From: Solwaraspora sp. WMMD791
GTDB taxonomy: Bacteria; Actinomycetota; Actinomycetes; Mycobacteriales; Micromonosporaceae
Assembly: GCF_029581195.1 (NCBI RefSeq)
Contig: NZ_CP120737.1
Location: 1,488,001-1,552,000, forward strand
Direction: 5' to 3'
Length of the DNA stretch: 64,000 nucleotides
Positions 7,979 through 16,900 of the stretch are shown piece after piece. Within the stretch, counting starts at the first letter, position 1, and each line of letters starts with the position of its first letter. Below the pieces are notes generated by a model, which searched no databases, was not told the DNA's origin, and worked only from the letters and a program-made list of their open reading frames with translations. The position numbers and the translations under genes are program-made.

Positions 7979-9790
7979 TCAGCTGCCGACCGCGAGAACG
8001 TGCCGCAGCGCCGTACCGAGCGCGTGGCGCGGATCCGCCGGCAGCCGGACGCAGCGCCAGCCCACGTAGTTGTCCGGACGCAGCAGCACGCATCCGGCGT
8101 CCTCGACCTCGCGCAGCCGGGCCCAGTCACCGTAGCGGTCCTCGTAGTCGCCACCGGGGCCGATCACGTGACCGACGACGTCGACACCCAGATCGGCGGC
8201 GAGCGCCGTGGCGGCGGCCAGCCACGGCCGACCGCCCACCCCGGTCAGTACGGCGAACCGACCCCGGCCGCCGAGATCCAGGGTGGAGACGGCCGCGGTG
8301 CCCCGGCCCAGCCAGGCATGCGGCACCTTGGCACCCGGCCAGGTGGTGGGGTGGTGGTACAGCTCGGCGTCGCGGGGGTTCACCGGCGGCGGCGTACCGT
8401 CGGACAGCACCGCGCCGGAGGCGTACCGCTGATCCAGCTCCACACCGTGCGTGTTGAACTCGTAGTCCTTGACCGCGATCGCCTCACGCAGCTCCCGCCG
8501 CTGTGTCTCGAACGCCGCACCGGCCCGGGTCCGGGCCGCCATGTTCGCCCGCATCTGCTCGGGGTCCTCGGTCGACAGCAGCCCCAACGCCTGGAAGATC
8601 CGGCCGGTATCGCCGATGCTCCGGTTCGCCCGGTCGACGATCTGCCGCCCGACCGGCACGCGCTCGGCCGAGTACGAATCCAGCAGCCGTGGGTCGGCCG
8701 CGCCGGAGAGCACCAGCTTCAACTTCCAGGCCAGGTTGTACGCGTCCTGGATGGAGGTGTTGCTGCCCAGCCCGTTCGACGGCGGATGCCGGTGCACGGC
8801 GTCGCCGGCGCAGAAGACCCGACCGCTGTGGTAGCGCTCGGCGTACAGATGGTTGACCGTCCAGGCCGACGACGACGTGATCCGCAGCGGGATCGACTCG
8901 TCGCCGATCAGCCGGTACGCCACCTGCCGCGCGTACTCCTCGGTCAGGTCCGGCGGCGGGCCGTCGATGTCGTAGCCCCACACGATCAGCCATTCGTTCC
9001 ACGGCCGCACGCAGCGCACCAGGCCCATGCCGATCCCGCCCACGTCGGCACCGGTCTGCAGCACCCAGTAGAGCGTGCTCGGCCGGTGTGCCACGTACCG
9101 GCTCAGATCCGCCTCGAAGACGATGTTGATGCTGCCAGCGACGCCCATCCGGCCGACCATCGGCAGCCCGATGTCCTCGGCGACCCTGCTGCGCCCGCCG
9201 TCGGCACCGATCAGATACCGGGCACGGATCTGGTACTCGTCGCCGCGCAGCCGGTCCCGGACGGTCGCGGTCACCCCGTCGGCGTCCTGAACGAGCGAAA
9301 GGTACTCGGTGTCGTAGCGCAGCCGGGTCCCCCGGGCCACCGCCGCGTCGACCAGCACCGGCTCCATCAGGTGCTGCGGCATGTCACAGATCGCCGTCGG
9401 CGAGGCGAGGTCGTGGTCGGCCTGCCGCGCCGGGTGGGTGTACCAGGTGTGCAGCCGACCGAACTCCTCCCCGGCCAGACTGGTGCAGAACGGGGTCTGC
9501 CCCATCAGCCGCTGCGGGGTGGCCTGCGCGACCACCCGCTGCTCGATTCCGACGTCGCGCAGCACCTCCATGGTGCGCTGGTTGGTGATGTGCGCCCGTG
9601 GCGTGTCGGCCAGCCGGCCGTACTTGGTCACCACGATGTTCGGCACGCCGTACGTGCTCAGCAGCAGCGCCGCCGCGCCACCGGCCGGACCGGAACCGAC
9701 GATCAGGACGTCGGTCTCGACGGGTCCGCCGCCGGCGGAGGGCGGCACGGGGCGACTGGCGGAGGGGCCGCTGGCGGAGGAGGTCGTCAC
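7979..9790 (-). CDS. FAD-dependent aromatic hydroxylase (TfdB-like)
   Basis: A 603-residue class A flavoprotein monooxygenase that uses NAD(P)H and O2 to ortho-hydroxylate phenols. An N-terminal GSGPAGGAAALLLS dinucleotide fold (near 30) is followed by TPRAHITNQRTMEVLRDVG and a LMGQTPFCTSLAGEEFG block characteristic of 2,4-dichlorophenol 6-monooxygenase relatives. The FAD GD motif is FCAGDAVHRHPPSNGLGSN, and a thioredoxin-like C-terminal domain ends the protein. GTG 9790 has GGGAGA upstream. It is 17 nt downstream of the fusion gene that opens and reduces hydroxyquinol, so it probably makes hydroxyquinol from a resorcinol-type phenol. The real phenol is unknown. Confidence 0.88.
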   Translation of the reverse strand: MTTSSASGPSASRPVPPSAGGGPVETDVLIVGSGPAGGAAALLLSTYGVPNIVVTKYGRLADTPRAHITNQRTMEVLRDVGIEQRVVAQATPQRLMGQTPFCTSLAGEEFGRLHTWYTHPARQADHDLASPTAICDMPQHLMEPVLVDAAVARGTRLRYDTEYLSLVQDADGVTATVRDRLRGDEYQIRARYLIGADGGRSRVAEDIGLPMVGRMGVAGSINIVFEADLSRYVAHRPSTLYWVLQTGADVGGIGMGLVRCVRPWNEWLIVWGYDIDGPPPDLTEEYARQVAYRLIGDESIPLRITSSSAWTVNHLYAERYHSGRVFCAGDAVHRHPPSNGLGSNTSIQDAYNLAWKLKLVLSGAADPRLLDSYSAERVPVGRQIVDRANRSIGDTGRIFQALGLLSTEDPEQMRANMAARTRAGAAFETQRRELREAIAVKDYEFNTHGVELDQRYASGAVLSDGTPPPVNPRDAELYHHPTTWPGAKVPHAWLGRGTAAVSTLDLGGRGRFAVLTGVGGRPWLAAATALAADLGVDVVGHVIGPGGDYEDRYGDWARLREVEDAGCVLLRPDNYVGWRCVRLPADPRHALGTALRHVLAVGS

Positions 9791-9807
9791 GGTCGTCTCC
9801 CTGGGGG

Positions 9808-11718
9808 TCAGGTCGTGGGGGCGATGCGGAACGTGTACGTGACGGTGCGCCAGTCGGTCACCGCCCGCCCGTGCGGCGGGGTGCCGGCACCGGGCGGGAA
9901 CTCGACGATGAGGTCCTGCTTGACCCCGAAGACCGCGTCGGAGTCCAGGTAGGCGCCGCCGGCGACGAAGAGCTGGGTGACCAGCCGGCGGTGGCCCGGC
10001 GCACTGATCATGAAATGCAGGTGCGGAGCCCGGTACGGGTGCCGACCGGTGGCGGCGAGCAGCTGCCCGACCGGGCCGTCGTCCGGGATCGGGTACTCCG
10101 ACGGCAGGATCGACCAGAAGTACACCCGGCCGCCGGGGTCGGCGTGGAACCGGGCGCGCAGCACCGGACCGGCGAGCTCCGGCAGCTGTACGTCGTAGAA
10201 TCCGTCCTCGTTGGACTGCCAGACGTCGACGACGGCACCGCCCACCGGCGCACCGGTCAGGTCGACGATCCGCACGTCGGCCCAGAGCGGGACGCCGGGC
10301 AGCCCGCCGGCGATGTCCGCGCCGAGCGCCTCGGCGGGCGGCCCGGGCAGGTAGAACGGGCCGAGCACGGCCGACGGGGTGGTCTGCGGGGTCCGGGAGT
10401 TCGCCAGCAGGTCCACCACGCTGGACACGCCCAGCGCGTCCGACAGCAGCACGAACTCCTGGCGGCGGTCGTCGCAGAGCTGCCCGGTACGGGTGAGGAA
10501 GTCGATCGCGTACTGCCACTCGTCCTGGGTCACCTCGTTGCTGGCGACGAAGTGGTGCAGGTGCCGGACCAGGTCGGCGGCGAGCCGGCCGACCCGGGAA
10601 TCCGGCGCGGCGGCGAAGCTCGCCACCACCTCCTCGGTGAGCCAGCCGACGTCGGGCGGCCCGGCCGGGCGGATGCCGGCCCAGGCGTCACGCAGCAGCT
10701 GCCCGACACCGGCCTCGGTGACCTCCCGGGGGTTCGGGTACGGCCGGTCGGTGGCGGCCCGCGCGACCGACGGCAGGTCGTCGACGTCCAGTCCGAGTTC
10801 GCGCAACGATGTCGGGCCGCCCAGCGACGCGATCAGCTCGTACATGCCGCTCGGTGCGTCTGACCGGCCCAGGGCCGCCGCGACCCGGCGCATCGCCTGC
10901 GGCGCGGCGGCCGCGTTGTACGCCATCGCGTACGGCAGGACGACGGTGTGCGTCGGCGCGTGGGCCAACCCGTACGACCCGCCGAGCAGGTGACACAGCC
11001 GGTGGTGCAGGCCCATGCCCACCGCGCCCAGGCAGACACCGGCCAGCCAGGCACCGAGCAGCGCGTCGGTGCGGGCCGGCCGGTCTGCGGGGTCGGCGAC
11101 GATCCGGGGCAGGGCGGCGGCCAGCCGGGTGATCGACTCGACGGCGAGGGCGTCGACCATCGGGTTGGCGCTCGGCGCGTAGAGCGCCTCGACGGCGTGG
11201 GCGATCGCGTTCACGCCGCTGGTCACGGTCAACGGCACCGGCAGCCCGACGGTCAGGTCGACGTCGTAGATGACGGTCTCCGGCAGGATCCGCTCATCGG
11301 TACGGGTGACCTTGCCGGTGGTGTCGGTCTCGCCGAGCACCGGGGTCACCTCCGACCCGGCGTACGTGGTCGCGACGGCGATCTGCGGCAGACCGGTCCG
11401 CACCGACAGCGCCTTGCCGAGTCCGGTCGCTGAGCCGCCGCCGAGGCTGACCACGCAGTCGGCGCCGGTGTCGTGCAGCAGGCGCAGCGCCGACTCGGTG
11501 ACGTCGACCGGGGTGTGCATGGCGACCCGGTCGAAGTGGCCGGCGTGCAGCGGCCCGAGCAGGTCGGCGACGTACGCCGCGAGCTCGGGCCGGCCGGAGC
11601 CGGCTACGGTCAGCACCCGGCCCCGGCCGAGCCGGTCGACCTCGGCCGGCAGCTGGGTGATGCTGCCGGCGCCGAACACGACGCGGTTGGCGGTGCCGGT
11701 GTGCACGAACGACGTCAT
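9808..11718 (-). CDS. Maleylacetate reductase / hydroxyquinol 1,2-dioxygenase fusion
   Basis: A 636-residue two-enzyme protein. Residues 1 to about 350 are an iron-type alcohol dehydrogenase of the maleylacetate reductase group (TGTANRVVFGAGS, GGGSATGLGKAL, ATTYAGSEVTPVLG, and HAVEALYAP and GLHHRLCHLLGG near the metal site). Residues about 355-636 are a complete intradiol dioxygenase with its helical N-domain (EVVASFAAAPDSRV), GPFYLPGPP, VDVWQSNEDGFYD and the iron-binding HPYRAPHLHFM. Ring cleavage gives maleylacetate, which the other half reduces to 3-oxoadipate, so consecutive steps share one chain. The domain order is reversed relative to pathway order. The start ATG 11718 follows a leader with five 22-bp direct repeats. 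Confidence 0.92.
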   Translation of the reverse strand: MTSFVHTGTANRVVFGAGSITQLPAEVDRLGRGRVLTVAGSGRPELAAYVADLLGPLHAGHFDRVAMHTPVDVTESALRLLHDTGADCVVSLGGGSATGLGKALSVRTGLPQIAVATTYAGSEVTPVLGETDTTGKVTRTDERILPETVIYDVDLTVGLPVPLTVTSGVNAIAHAVEALYAPSANPMVDALAVESITRLAAALPRIVADPADRPARTDALLGAWLAGVCLGAVGMGLHHRLCHLLGGSYGLAHAPTHTVVLPYAMAYNAAAAPQAMRRVAAALGRSDAPSGMYELIASLGGPTSLRELGLDVDDLPSVARAATDRPYPNPREVTEAGVGQLLRDAWAGIRPAGPPDVGWLTEEVVASFAAAPDSRVGRLAADLVRHLHHFVASNEVTQDEWQYAIDFLTRTGQLCDDRRQEFVLLSDALGVSSVVDLLANSRTPQTTPSAVLGPFYLPGPPAEALGADIAGGLPGVPLWADVRIVDLTGAPVGGAVVDVWQSNEDGFYDVQLPELAGPVLRARFHADPGGRVYFWSILPSEYPIPDDGPVGQLLAATGRHPYRAPHLHFMISAPGHRRLVTQLFVAGGAYLDSDAVFGVKQDLIVEFPPGAGTPPHGRAVTDWRTVTYTFRIAPTT

Positions 11719-11795
11719 CGCAGGCTCCGATCCGCTGCCGTCCCCGTCGGACGGGTCAGACGAGTATCGGCCGCGTCACCGGAGCATTTCCTGCA

Positions 11796-11905
11796 CGATC
11801 CTGCTGCCACGTCGGCACGTTCCTGCTGCCGTACGGGCCGGATCCTGCTGCCGCACCCGCCGGATCCTGCTGCCGCACCCGCCGGGTCCTGCTGCCGCAC
11901 CGGCT
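11796..11905. repeat. Five 22-bp direct repeats before the fusion gene
   Basis: The anchor TCCTGCTGCC begins at 11799, 11821, 11843, 11865 and 11887, exactly 22 bp apart. The central units read GGATCCTGCTGCCGCACCCG. An inverted copy, AGCAGGATCC, follows at 11911-11920. The block occupies the spacer between the AraC-family gene and the fusion gene it probably controls. Two helical turns per repeat matches how AraC-family proteins bind direct half-sites. It is not CRISPR, because there are no spacers. Confidence 0.85.
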
Positions 11906-11939
11906 CGGTCAGCAGGATCCGGCGACGACGACGCGCGGC

Positions 11940-12839
11940 TCAGGAACCGCGACGCAGCGCGGCCGGCGTCGTCTGCAGACGGGCCCGCATCACCCGGGTC
12001 AGGTGCTCCTGGTGGGAGAACCCGCATCGCAGCGCGACCGTGGCGATCGGCAGGGTCGGGTCACGCAACAGCCGGCAGGCCGCCTCGACCCGCAGGTTCA
12101 GCAGGTACTGGTGCGGCGCCACCCCGGTGCGGGCCTTGAACTGCCGGGAGAACTGGCTGACGCTGAGCCCGGCCGCCGCCGCCATCTGCGCCAGCGGGAC
12201 CGGCTCGGCGAGCCGGTCGGCCAGCAGCGCGCGGACCCGGGCGAACTGCCGGTCGCCGAGCCCGCCCTGACGTCGGGCCGCCGCTTCGTCGCGACCACGG
12301 CGCACGCTGTGCCGGCGGGCCAGCTGCCCGGCGAGCAGCGTCACCACCTGGTCCAGATAGGTACGCCCGGCCGGTTCCCAGGTGCGGATCGTCTCGTCCA
12401 GGGTCAGCACCAGTTGCCGCAGCAGCGGGTCGACGACGCCGAGCTGCTCGGTCAGCTCGACCGGGGCACCGTCGTGCGCGGCCTGCAGCGCCTCGTCGCG
12501 CAGGTAGACGTGCACCGTGTCCAGCGGGCCGCCCAGTTCGACGGTGAGGTCCTTGCCGGCGGGGTGGACGAAGAACCCGCCGGGTGCCACCGTGCACGAC
12601 GAGGTCAGCCCGAGGTGACCGCGGCGCACCCGGACCGGCCCGTCGCGGTGCAGGATCAGCAGGTGGCTCGGGGCAGGGTCGAACTCCGCCCGGTACGGCT
12701 GCTCCCGCTGGGTCGACACGTACAGGTCGGACCAGCCGAGCCCGGCGCTGGTCCGGTCCGGCCGGACCCAGGGTTGGCGGAGCATGCCGGTGGTGTCCTG
12801 GAGCGACAACTCCCGCACCGGGTGGTGCCCGGTACGCAT
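11940..12839 (-). CDS. AraC-family transcriptional regulator
   Basis: A 299-residue regulator. An N-terminal cupin-like sensor region (APSHLLILHRDGPVRVRRG, about 50-130) precedes a double helix-turn-helix of about 100 residues: FARVRALLADRLAEPVPLAQM, AAGLSVSQFSRQFKARTGVAP and VALRCGFSHQEHLTRVMRA. It starts 19 nt after the aldehyde dehydrogenase stop and precedes the hydroxyquinol genes on the same strand, so it is probably the pathway activator responding to an aromatic inducer. ATG 12839 is chosen because upstream in-frame codons overlap the dehydrogenase. Confidence 0.88.
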   Translation of the reverse strand: MRTGHHPVRELSLQDTTGMLRQPWVRPDRTSAGLGWSDLYVSTQREQPYRAEFDPAPSHLLILHRDGPVRVRRGHLGLTSSCTVAPGGFFVHPAGKDLTVELGGPLDTVHVYLRDEALQAAHDGAPVELTEQLGVVDPLLRQLVLTLDETIRTWEPAGRTYLDQVVTLLAGQLARRHSVRRGRDEAAARRQGGLGDRQFARVRALLADRLAEPVPLAQMAAAAGLSVSQFSRQFKARTGVAPHQYLLNLRVEAACRLLRDPTLPIATVALRCGFSHQEHLTRVMRARLQTTPAALRRGS

Positions 12840-12858
12840 CGGACGGCTCACCGGGCGC

Positions 12859-14319
12859 TCAGAACGGGAACCGGCTGATGGTGCCCTGCATGGTGAGCCA
12901 CTGGGTTTCGGTGAACGCCTCGATGTTCGCCGCTGGCCCACCGAACCGGCTGCCGGTGCCGGAGGCCCCCACCCCGCCGAAGGGTGCGACCGCCTCGTCG
13001 TCCACCGTCTGGTCGTTGATGTGCACGATGCCGCTGGGGATCCGGTCGGCCAACGCCATCGCCGTCATCACGTCCCTGCTGAGGATGCCCAGCGACAGGC
13101 CGTACTCGGTGTCGCCTGCCAGCGCGACGGCCTGGTCGAGGTCGGCGAAGGTCGCCACCGGTGCGACCGGGCCGAACACCTCCTGGGCGAACGCCGGGGT
13201 GGCCGGGGTGACGTCGGCGAGCACCGTCGGCCGGTAGAACAGCTCCTCGTAGGTGCCGCCGGCGGCCAGCCGGGCACCGGCGTCGACGCTGGCCGTGACC
13301 AGCGAGTGGATCTTGTCCCGCTGGTGTTCGTCGATGATCGGGCCGAGCGCGACCTGCCCCTTCGCCGGGTCGCCGACCGGCAGGTGATCGGCCTTGGCCG
13401 CCAACTGTTCGACGTAGCGGTCGGCGATCCGCTCGTGCACCAGATGCCGGCCGGTGGCCATGCAGATCTGCCCCTGGTGCAGGAACGACCCCCAGGCGCC
13501 AGCGGAGACCGCGAGGTCCAGGTCGGCGTCGTCGAGCACGATCAGCGCCGAATTGCCGCCCAGCTCCAGGTGGGCCCGCTTGAGATGACGGGCGGCCGCC
13601 TCACCGACCTTGCGGCCGGCGGCGGTGGAGCCGGTGAAGCTGATCACCCGGACCCGGGGGTCGGCGACGATCGCCTCACCGACGTCGGCGCCGCCGGGCA
13701 GCACGTGCAGCAGCCCGTCGGGCAGACCGGCTTCCTGGAACACCCGGGCGATCGACACCCCGCCGCAGACCGCCGTACGCGGATCGGGTTTGAAGACCAC
13801 CGCGTTGCCCAGCGCCAGGGCCGGCGCGATCGACCGGATGGACAGGATCAGCGGAAAGTTGAACGGTGCGATGACCCCGACCACTCCGACCGGCAGCCGA
13901 CGGGCCAGGCTGAGCCGGGGCTGCCCGGTCGGCAGGATCTCACCGAGCGGCTGTGAGGCGAGCGCCGCCGCCTCGTAGCACTCCTGGGCGGCGGTGGTGG
14001 TCTCGACCACTGCCTTCGGCGGTACGGACCCGGCCTCCCGGACCAGCCAGTCGCCGATCTCGTCGGCGTACTGCTCGAACAGCGCCCCGGCGCGGCGCAG
14101 CACCGCCGCCCGGTCGAGGTAACGGGCACCCGCCCAGTCCCGCTGCGCGACGGCGGCCCGGGCACACGCCCGCGCCACGTCGTCGGCGTTGCCGACGCCG
14201 ACCCGGCCGATCTCCTGCCGGGTGGCCGGGGACATCACGGCCATGGTGCCGCCGGCCGCCTCGGTCCAGCCGTCGCTGTAGACGGCACCGTGCCACATCG
14301 TCGTGTCGAGCAGAGCCAT
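12859..14319 (-). CDS. Aldehyde dehydrogenase (aromatic aldehyde type)
   Basis: A 486-residue NAD(P)-dependent ALDH. The cofactor-binding region includes VGVVGVIAPFNFPLILSIRS and FTGSTAAGRKVG. The general-base Glu is in HLELGGNSALIVLDDAD, and the catalytic Cys is in GQICMATGRHLVH. The pattern fits benzaldehyde or vanillin dehydrogenases. It is first in the aromatic cluster and preceded by a perfect AGGAGG six bases before ATG 14319. It would oxidise an aromatic aldehyde before ring hydroxylation. The spacer to 14492 presumably holds the promoter, but no clear boxes were found. Confidence 0.9.
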   Translation of the reverse strand: MALLDTTMWHGAVYSDGWTEAAGGTMAVMSPATRQEIGRVGVGNADDVARACARAAVAQRDWAGARYLDRAAVLRRAGALFEQYADEIGDWLVREAGSVPPKAVVETTTAAQECYEAAALASQPLGEILPTGQPRLSLARRLPVGVVGVIAPFNFPLILSIRSIAPALALGNAVVFKPDPRTAVCGGVSIARVFQEAGLPDGLLHVLPGGADVGEAIVADPRVRVISFTGSTAAGRKVGEAAARHLKRAHLELGGNSALIVLDDADLDLAVSAGAWGSFLHQGQICMATGRHLVHERIADRYVEQLAAKADHLPVGDPAKGQVALGPIIDEHQRDKIHSLVTASVDAGARLAAGGTYEELFYRPTVLADVTPATPAFAQEVFGPVAPVATFADLDQAVALAGDTEYGLSLGILSRDVMTAMALADRIPSGIVHINDQTVDDEAVAPFGGVGASGTGSRFGGPAANIEAFTETQWLTMQGTISRFPF

Positions 14320-14492
14320 GGTGAACCTCCTGTCGAACCGGTTGCCGTAACCTTCCCGGAACAACGGGGAATCCACCACCGGAACCGGCATCCATCGGCA
14401 GGACCGGCGCGGCCGGTCACCCGGCCGTGGCCAGCCGGCGGCCCGCCCGGTCGACGCCGACCGACCGCGCTCAGCGGAGATCGGCCCGGCTG

Positions 14493-15341
14493 TTACAGGC
14501 GGCAGGCGTGGATGGAGGTGACCAGGATGGCGCGGGCGCCGACCTCGTACAGCTCGTCCATGATCCGGTGCACCTCGACGCGGCGGACCATCGCCTGCAC
14601 CGCGACCCAGCCTTCCCGGTGCAGCGGCGAGATGGTCGGCGACTCGATGCCCGGGGTCAAGGCGCTTGCCTGTTCCAGCAGGTCGGCGCGCACGTCGTAG
14701 GCGAGCATCACGTACCGGCGGGCCACCAGGACGCCCTGCAGCCGGCGGATCAGCTGCTCGGCCTGCCCGGTGGTGGCGGTGCCGGCCGGGTGCACCAGCA
14801 CCGCCGAGGAGCGCAGGATCGGATCGCCGACGGTGACCAGGCCGGCCTGGCGCAGCGTCGCCCCGGTCTCCACCACGTCGGCGATGACGTCGGCGACGCC
14901 GAGCCGGATGGCGTTCTCCACCGCGCCGTCGAGCCGGATCACGTCGGCCTTCAGGCCGTGTTCGCCCAGGTAGCGTTCGACCACCCCGGGGTACGCGGTG
15001 GCGATGCGCCGCCCGGCGATCTCCTCGGGCACCCGGGTCAGGGTCTCGGGTCGGGCGGCGAACCGGAACGTCGCCCCGCCGAAGTCCAGGTCGAGCAGCT
15101 CCTCGGCCGGGCTGGCCGAGTCGATCAGCAGGTCCCGGCCGGTGATGCCGAGCTCCAGCTCACCGGTGCCGACGTAGGTGGCGATGTCGCGGGGGCGCAG
15201 GTAGAAGAACTCGACGTCGTTGGCCTCGTCGCGGCAGACGAGGTCCTTGGGGTCGGTGCGCTGGCGGTAGCCGGCCTCGCGCAGCATGTCGGCGGCCGGT
15301 CCGGAAAGGGTGCCTTTGTTGGGTACGGCGATGCGCAGCAT
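14493..15341 (-). CDS. hisG: ATP phosphoribosyltransferase, long form
   Basis: First enzyme of histidine synthesis, joining ATP and PRPP. At 282 residues with a C-terminal PII-like regulatory domain (about 205-282, VMLAYDVRADLLEQA), it is the long, histidine-inhibited form. The family signatures LRIAVPNKGTLSG, LGITGRDLLID and GAVENAIRLGVADVIADVV are clear. ATG 15341 has AGGAG upstream. It lies 48 nt downstream of hisE, the usual actinobacterial pairing. Confidence 0.97.
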   Translation of the reverse strand: MLRIAVPNKGTLSGPAADMLREAGYRQRTDPKDLVCRDEANDVEFFYLRPRDIATYVGTGELELGITGRDLLIDSASPAEELLDLDFGGATFRFAARPETLTRVPEEIAGRRIATAYPGVVERYLGEHGLKADVIRLDGAVENAIRLGVADVIADVVETGATLRQAGLVTVGDPILRSSAVLVHPAGTATTGQAEQLIRRLQGVLVARRYVMLAYDVRADLLEQASALTPGIESPTISPLHREGWVAVQAMVRRVEVHRIMDELYEVGARAILVTSIHACRL

Positions 15342-15389
15342 CTCGGTCTCGCTCCTGATCGATCGACGGTTCACGGTCGCAAGGGCGGG

Positions 15390-15653
15390 TCAGAGATGTC
15401 GGTAGACGTCCTTGAGTTCCAGTCCGGTGGCCAGCATCAGCACCTGCGCCTGGTAGAGCAGCTGGGAGATCTCCTCGGCGGCCCGGTCCGGGCTCTCGTG
15501 CTCGGCGGCCATCCACGCCTCGGCGGCCTCTTCGACGACCTTCTTGCCGATGGCGTGCACCCCGCGCTCCAGCGCGGCGACCGTCGACGAGCCGGGGGTC
15601 CCGGCCGCCGCCTTGGCCTGCAGCTCGGCGAACAGCTCCTCGAACGTCTTCAC
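15390..15653 (-). CDS. hisE: Phosphoribosyl-ATP pyrophosphatase
   Basis: An 87-residue all-alpha NTP pyrophosphohydrolase for the second histidine step. It begins [18 protein letters not shown] and contains [18 protein letters not shown] and [15 protein letters not shown], with the metal-binding acidic residues. I use GTG 15653, because the upstream ATG at 15713 would add residues absent from the family. It pairs with hisG downstream. Confidence 0.96.
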   Translation of the reverse strand: MKTFEELFAELQAKAAAGTPGSSTVAALERGVHAIGKKVVEEAAEAWMAAEHESPDRAAEEISQLLYQAQVLMLATGLELKDVYRHL

Positions 15654-15757
15654 GGTGCCCGATTGTGGCAGCCCGGTGACGGGCGGGTCGGCACCGGGTC
15701 CGCACCGGTCCATCTGCTGATCACGGTACGCCCGGTCGGGCCGGTCGCCAGGTGACG

Positions 15758-16900
15758 TCAGCGTACGGTGATCACCGCGTCGACGAGGTGCCGTGCGCCT
15801 TCGCCCTCGACCATCGACTCCTCGTACGCCTCGATGGTGTAGTCGCCCGGCGGCAGGGTCAGCTCGGCGAAGCCCTCGCCCCGGCCCGGCGCGCCCGCGT
15901 CGAGGGTGACGTACCGCCGGTGGACGATCTTCTCACCCTGTCGGACCCGCAGCTGGGCGGTGGCCTCATGGACGCTGCCGGCGAGGCGCACGGTGAAGGT
16001 CCGCCCGACGGTCTCGCCGTGCTGCGGGTCGATCAGCCAGAGCATGGCCAGGGTGTCCAGCGCGGCCCCCTTGGTGATCTCGTCGCGGGTGTCGACGTGA
16101 CCCCACAGCCTGGGCACCGGTTCGCCGTCGAGCAGCAACCGGATCCGGGGGTCGCCGCCGACGACGCCGGCCACGGTCCAGGCGAGCTGCTGTACGGCGG
16201 CGGCGGCCCCGGCCGCGTCGAGGTTGGCGACATTGGCGCCGCTGATGTTCACCCCGACGATGTCGTACTGGGTCCAGACGCTGGTCAGCTCGGCGCCGAC
16301 CGGCCAGAGGGTGCGGTAGTCGGGGTCGCGCAGCCGGGTGCCGGTGAGCATTTCGCCGAGCGCGGCGCGCAGTTCGCCCAGGGTCCCGGCGCCGGTGGCG
16401 GTGAACCGGTGGTACTCGCGGTAGAGCCGCAACTGGCCGTCGTCCCCGCCGACGTAGTAGACCGGCAGGGTCGCCATCGTGTCGCCGGCCTGGTCGCCGG
16501 CGGTGCCGGCGGTCGGGGCGTCACCGGTCGACGCGGGGCCGACCGGGCCGGTGGCGCTCGTCCCAGGGGTGACCGGGCCGTTGCTGCTCGCGGCGGGTGG
16601 TGGGCCGGAGTGCGGCATCGTCGGTAGGCAGCCGACCACGCCGACCAGGGTGGCGGCGGCGGTCGCGGCGGCGGTGCCGGCCAGGGCGACCGGGATGCGG
16701 CGTCGCTGCCGGGCGTCGACCTTCTCGCGGATCGCGGTCAGCGCGTCGGGCCGTACGTCGACCCGGTCGGCCTCGACGCGCAGCGCCTGCCGCAGCACAT
16801 CACCGGTACGGGCGTCGTCGCCGCGGGCGTCGAGGGTGCGGGCGTCGTCGGGACGGGCGGCACCGGTACGGGCGTCGCCAGGGGTGTCGTCGGTGTCCAT
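15758..16900 (-). CDS. Membrane-anchored GerMN/Gmad2 protein, sigma-factor partner
   Basis: A 380-residue protein with a cytoplasmic Asp/Arg-rich segment (1 to about 65), one transmembrane helix ([20 protein letters not shown], about 70-93), a Pro/Ser/Thr/Gly linker, a GerMN domain (about 145-290, [20 protein letters not shown]) and a C-terminal Gmad2 Ig-like domain (about 295-380). Its ATG overlaps the stop of the ECF sigma gene as TGATG, so translation is coupled. By position and topology I infer it holds or senses for the sigma factor. No canonical zinc anti-sigma motif is present. Confidence 0.75.
   Translation of the reverse strand: MDTDDTPGDARTGAARPDDARTLDARGDDARTGDVLRQALRVEADRVDVRPDALTAIREKVDARQRRRIPVALAGTAAATAAATLVGVVGCLPTMPHSGPPPAASSNGPVTPGTSATGPVGPASTGDAPTAGTAGDQAGDTMATLPVYYVGGDDGQLRLYREYHRFTATGAGTLGELRAALGEMLTGTRLRDPDYRTLWPVGAELTSVWTQYDIVGVNISGANVANLDAAGAAAAVQQLAWTVAGVVGGDPRIRLLLDGEPVPRLWGHVDTRDEITKGAALDTLAMLWLIDPQHGETVGRTFTVRLAGSVHEATAQLRVRQGEKIVHRRYVTLDAGAPGRGEGFAELTLPPGDYTIEAYEESMVEGEGARHLVDAVITVR

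Noticed and set aside
4491-8069. A 1192-codon open frame on the plus strand opposite the GH30 gene
   Set aside because: High GC keeps the antisense frame open. The translation is Gly/Val/Arg-rich without any family pattern, while the minus strand has a full glycosidase.
9791-10519. N-terminal extension of the FAD monooxygenase
   Set aside because: That frame overlaps the dioxygenase gene and has no flavoprotein content. GTG 9790 has a ribosome site.
11796-11905. CRISPR-like direct repeats
   Set aside because: Units are contiguous at 22 bp without unique spacers, and no cas genes are present.
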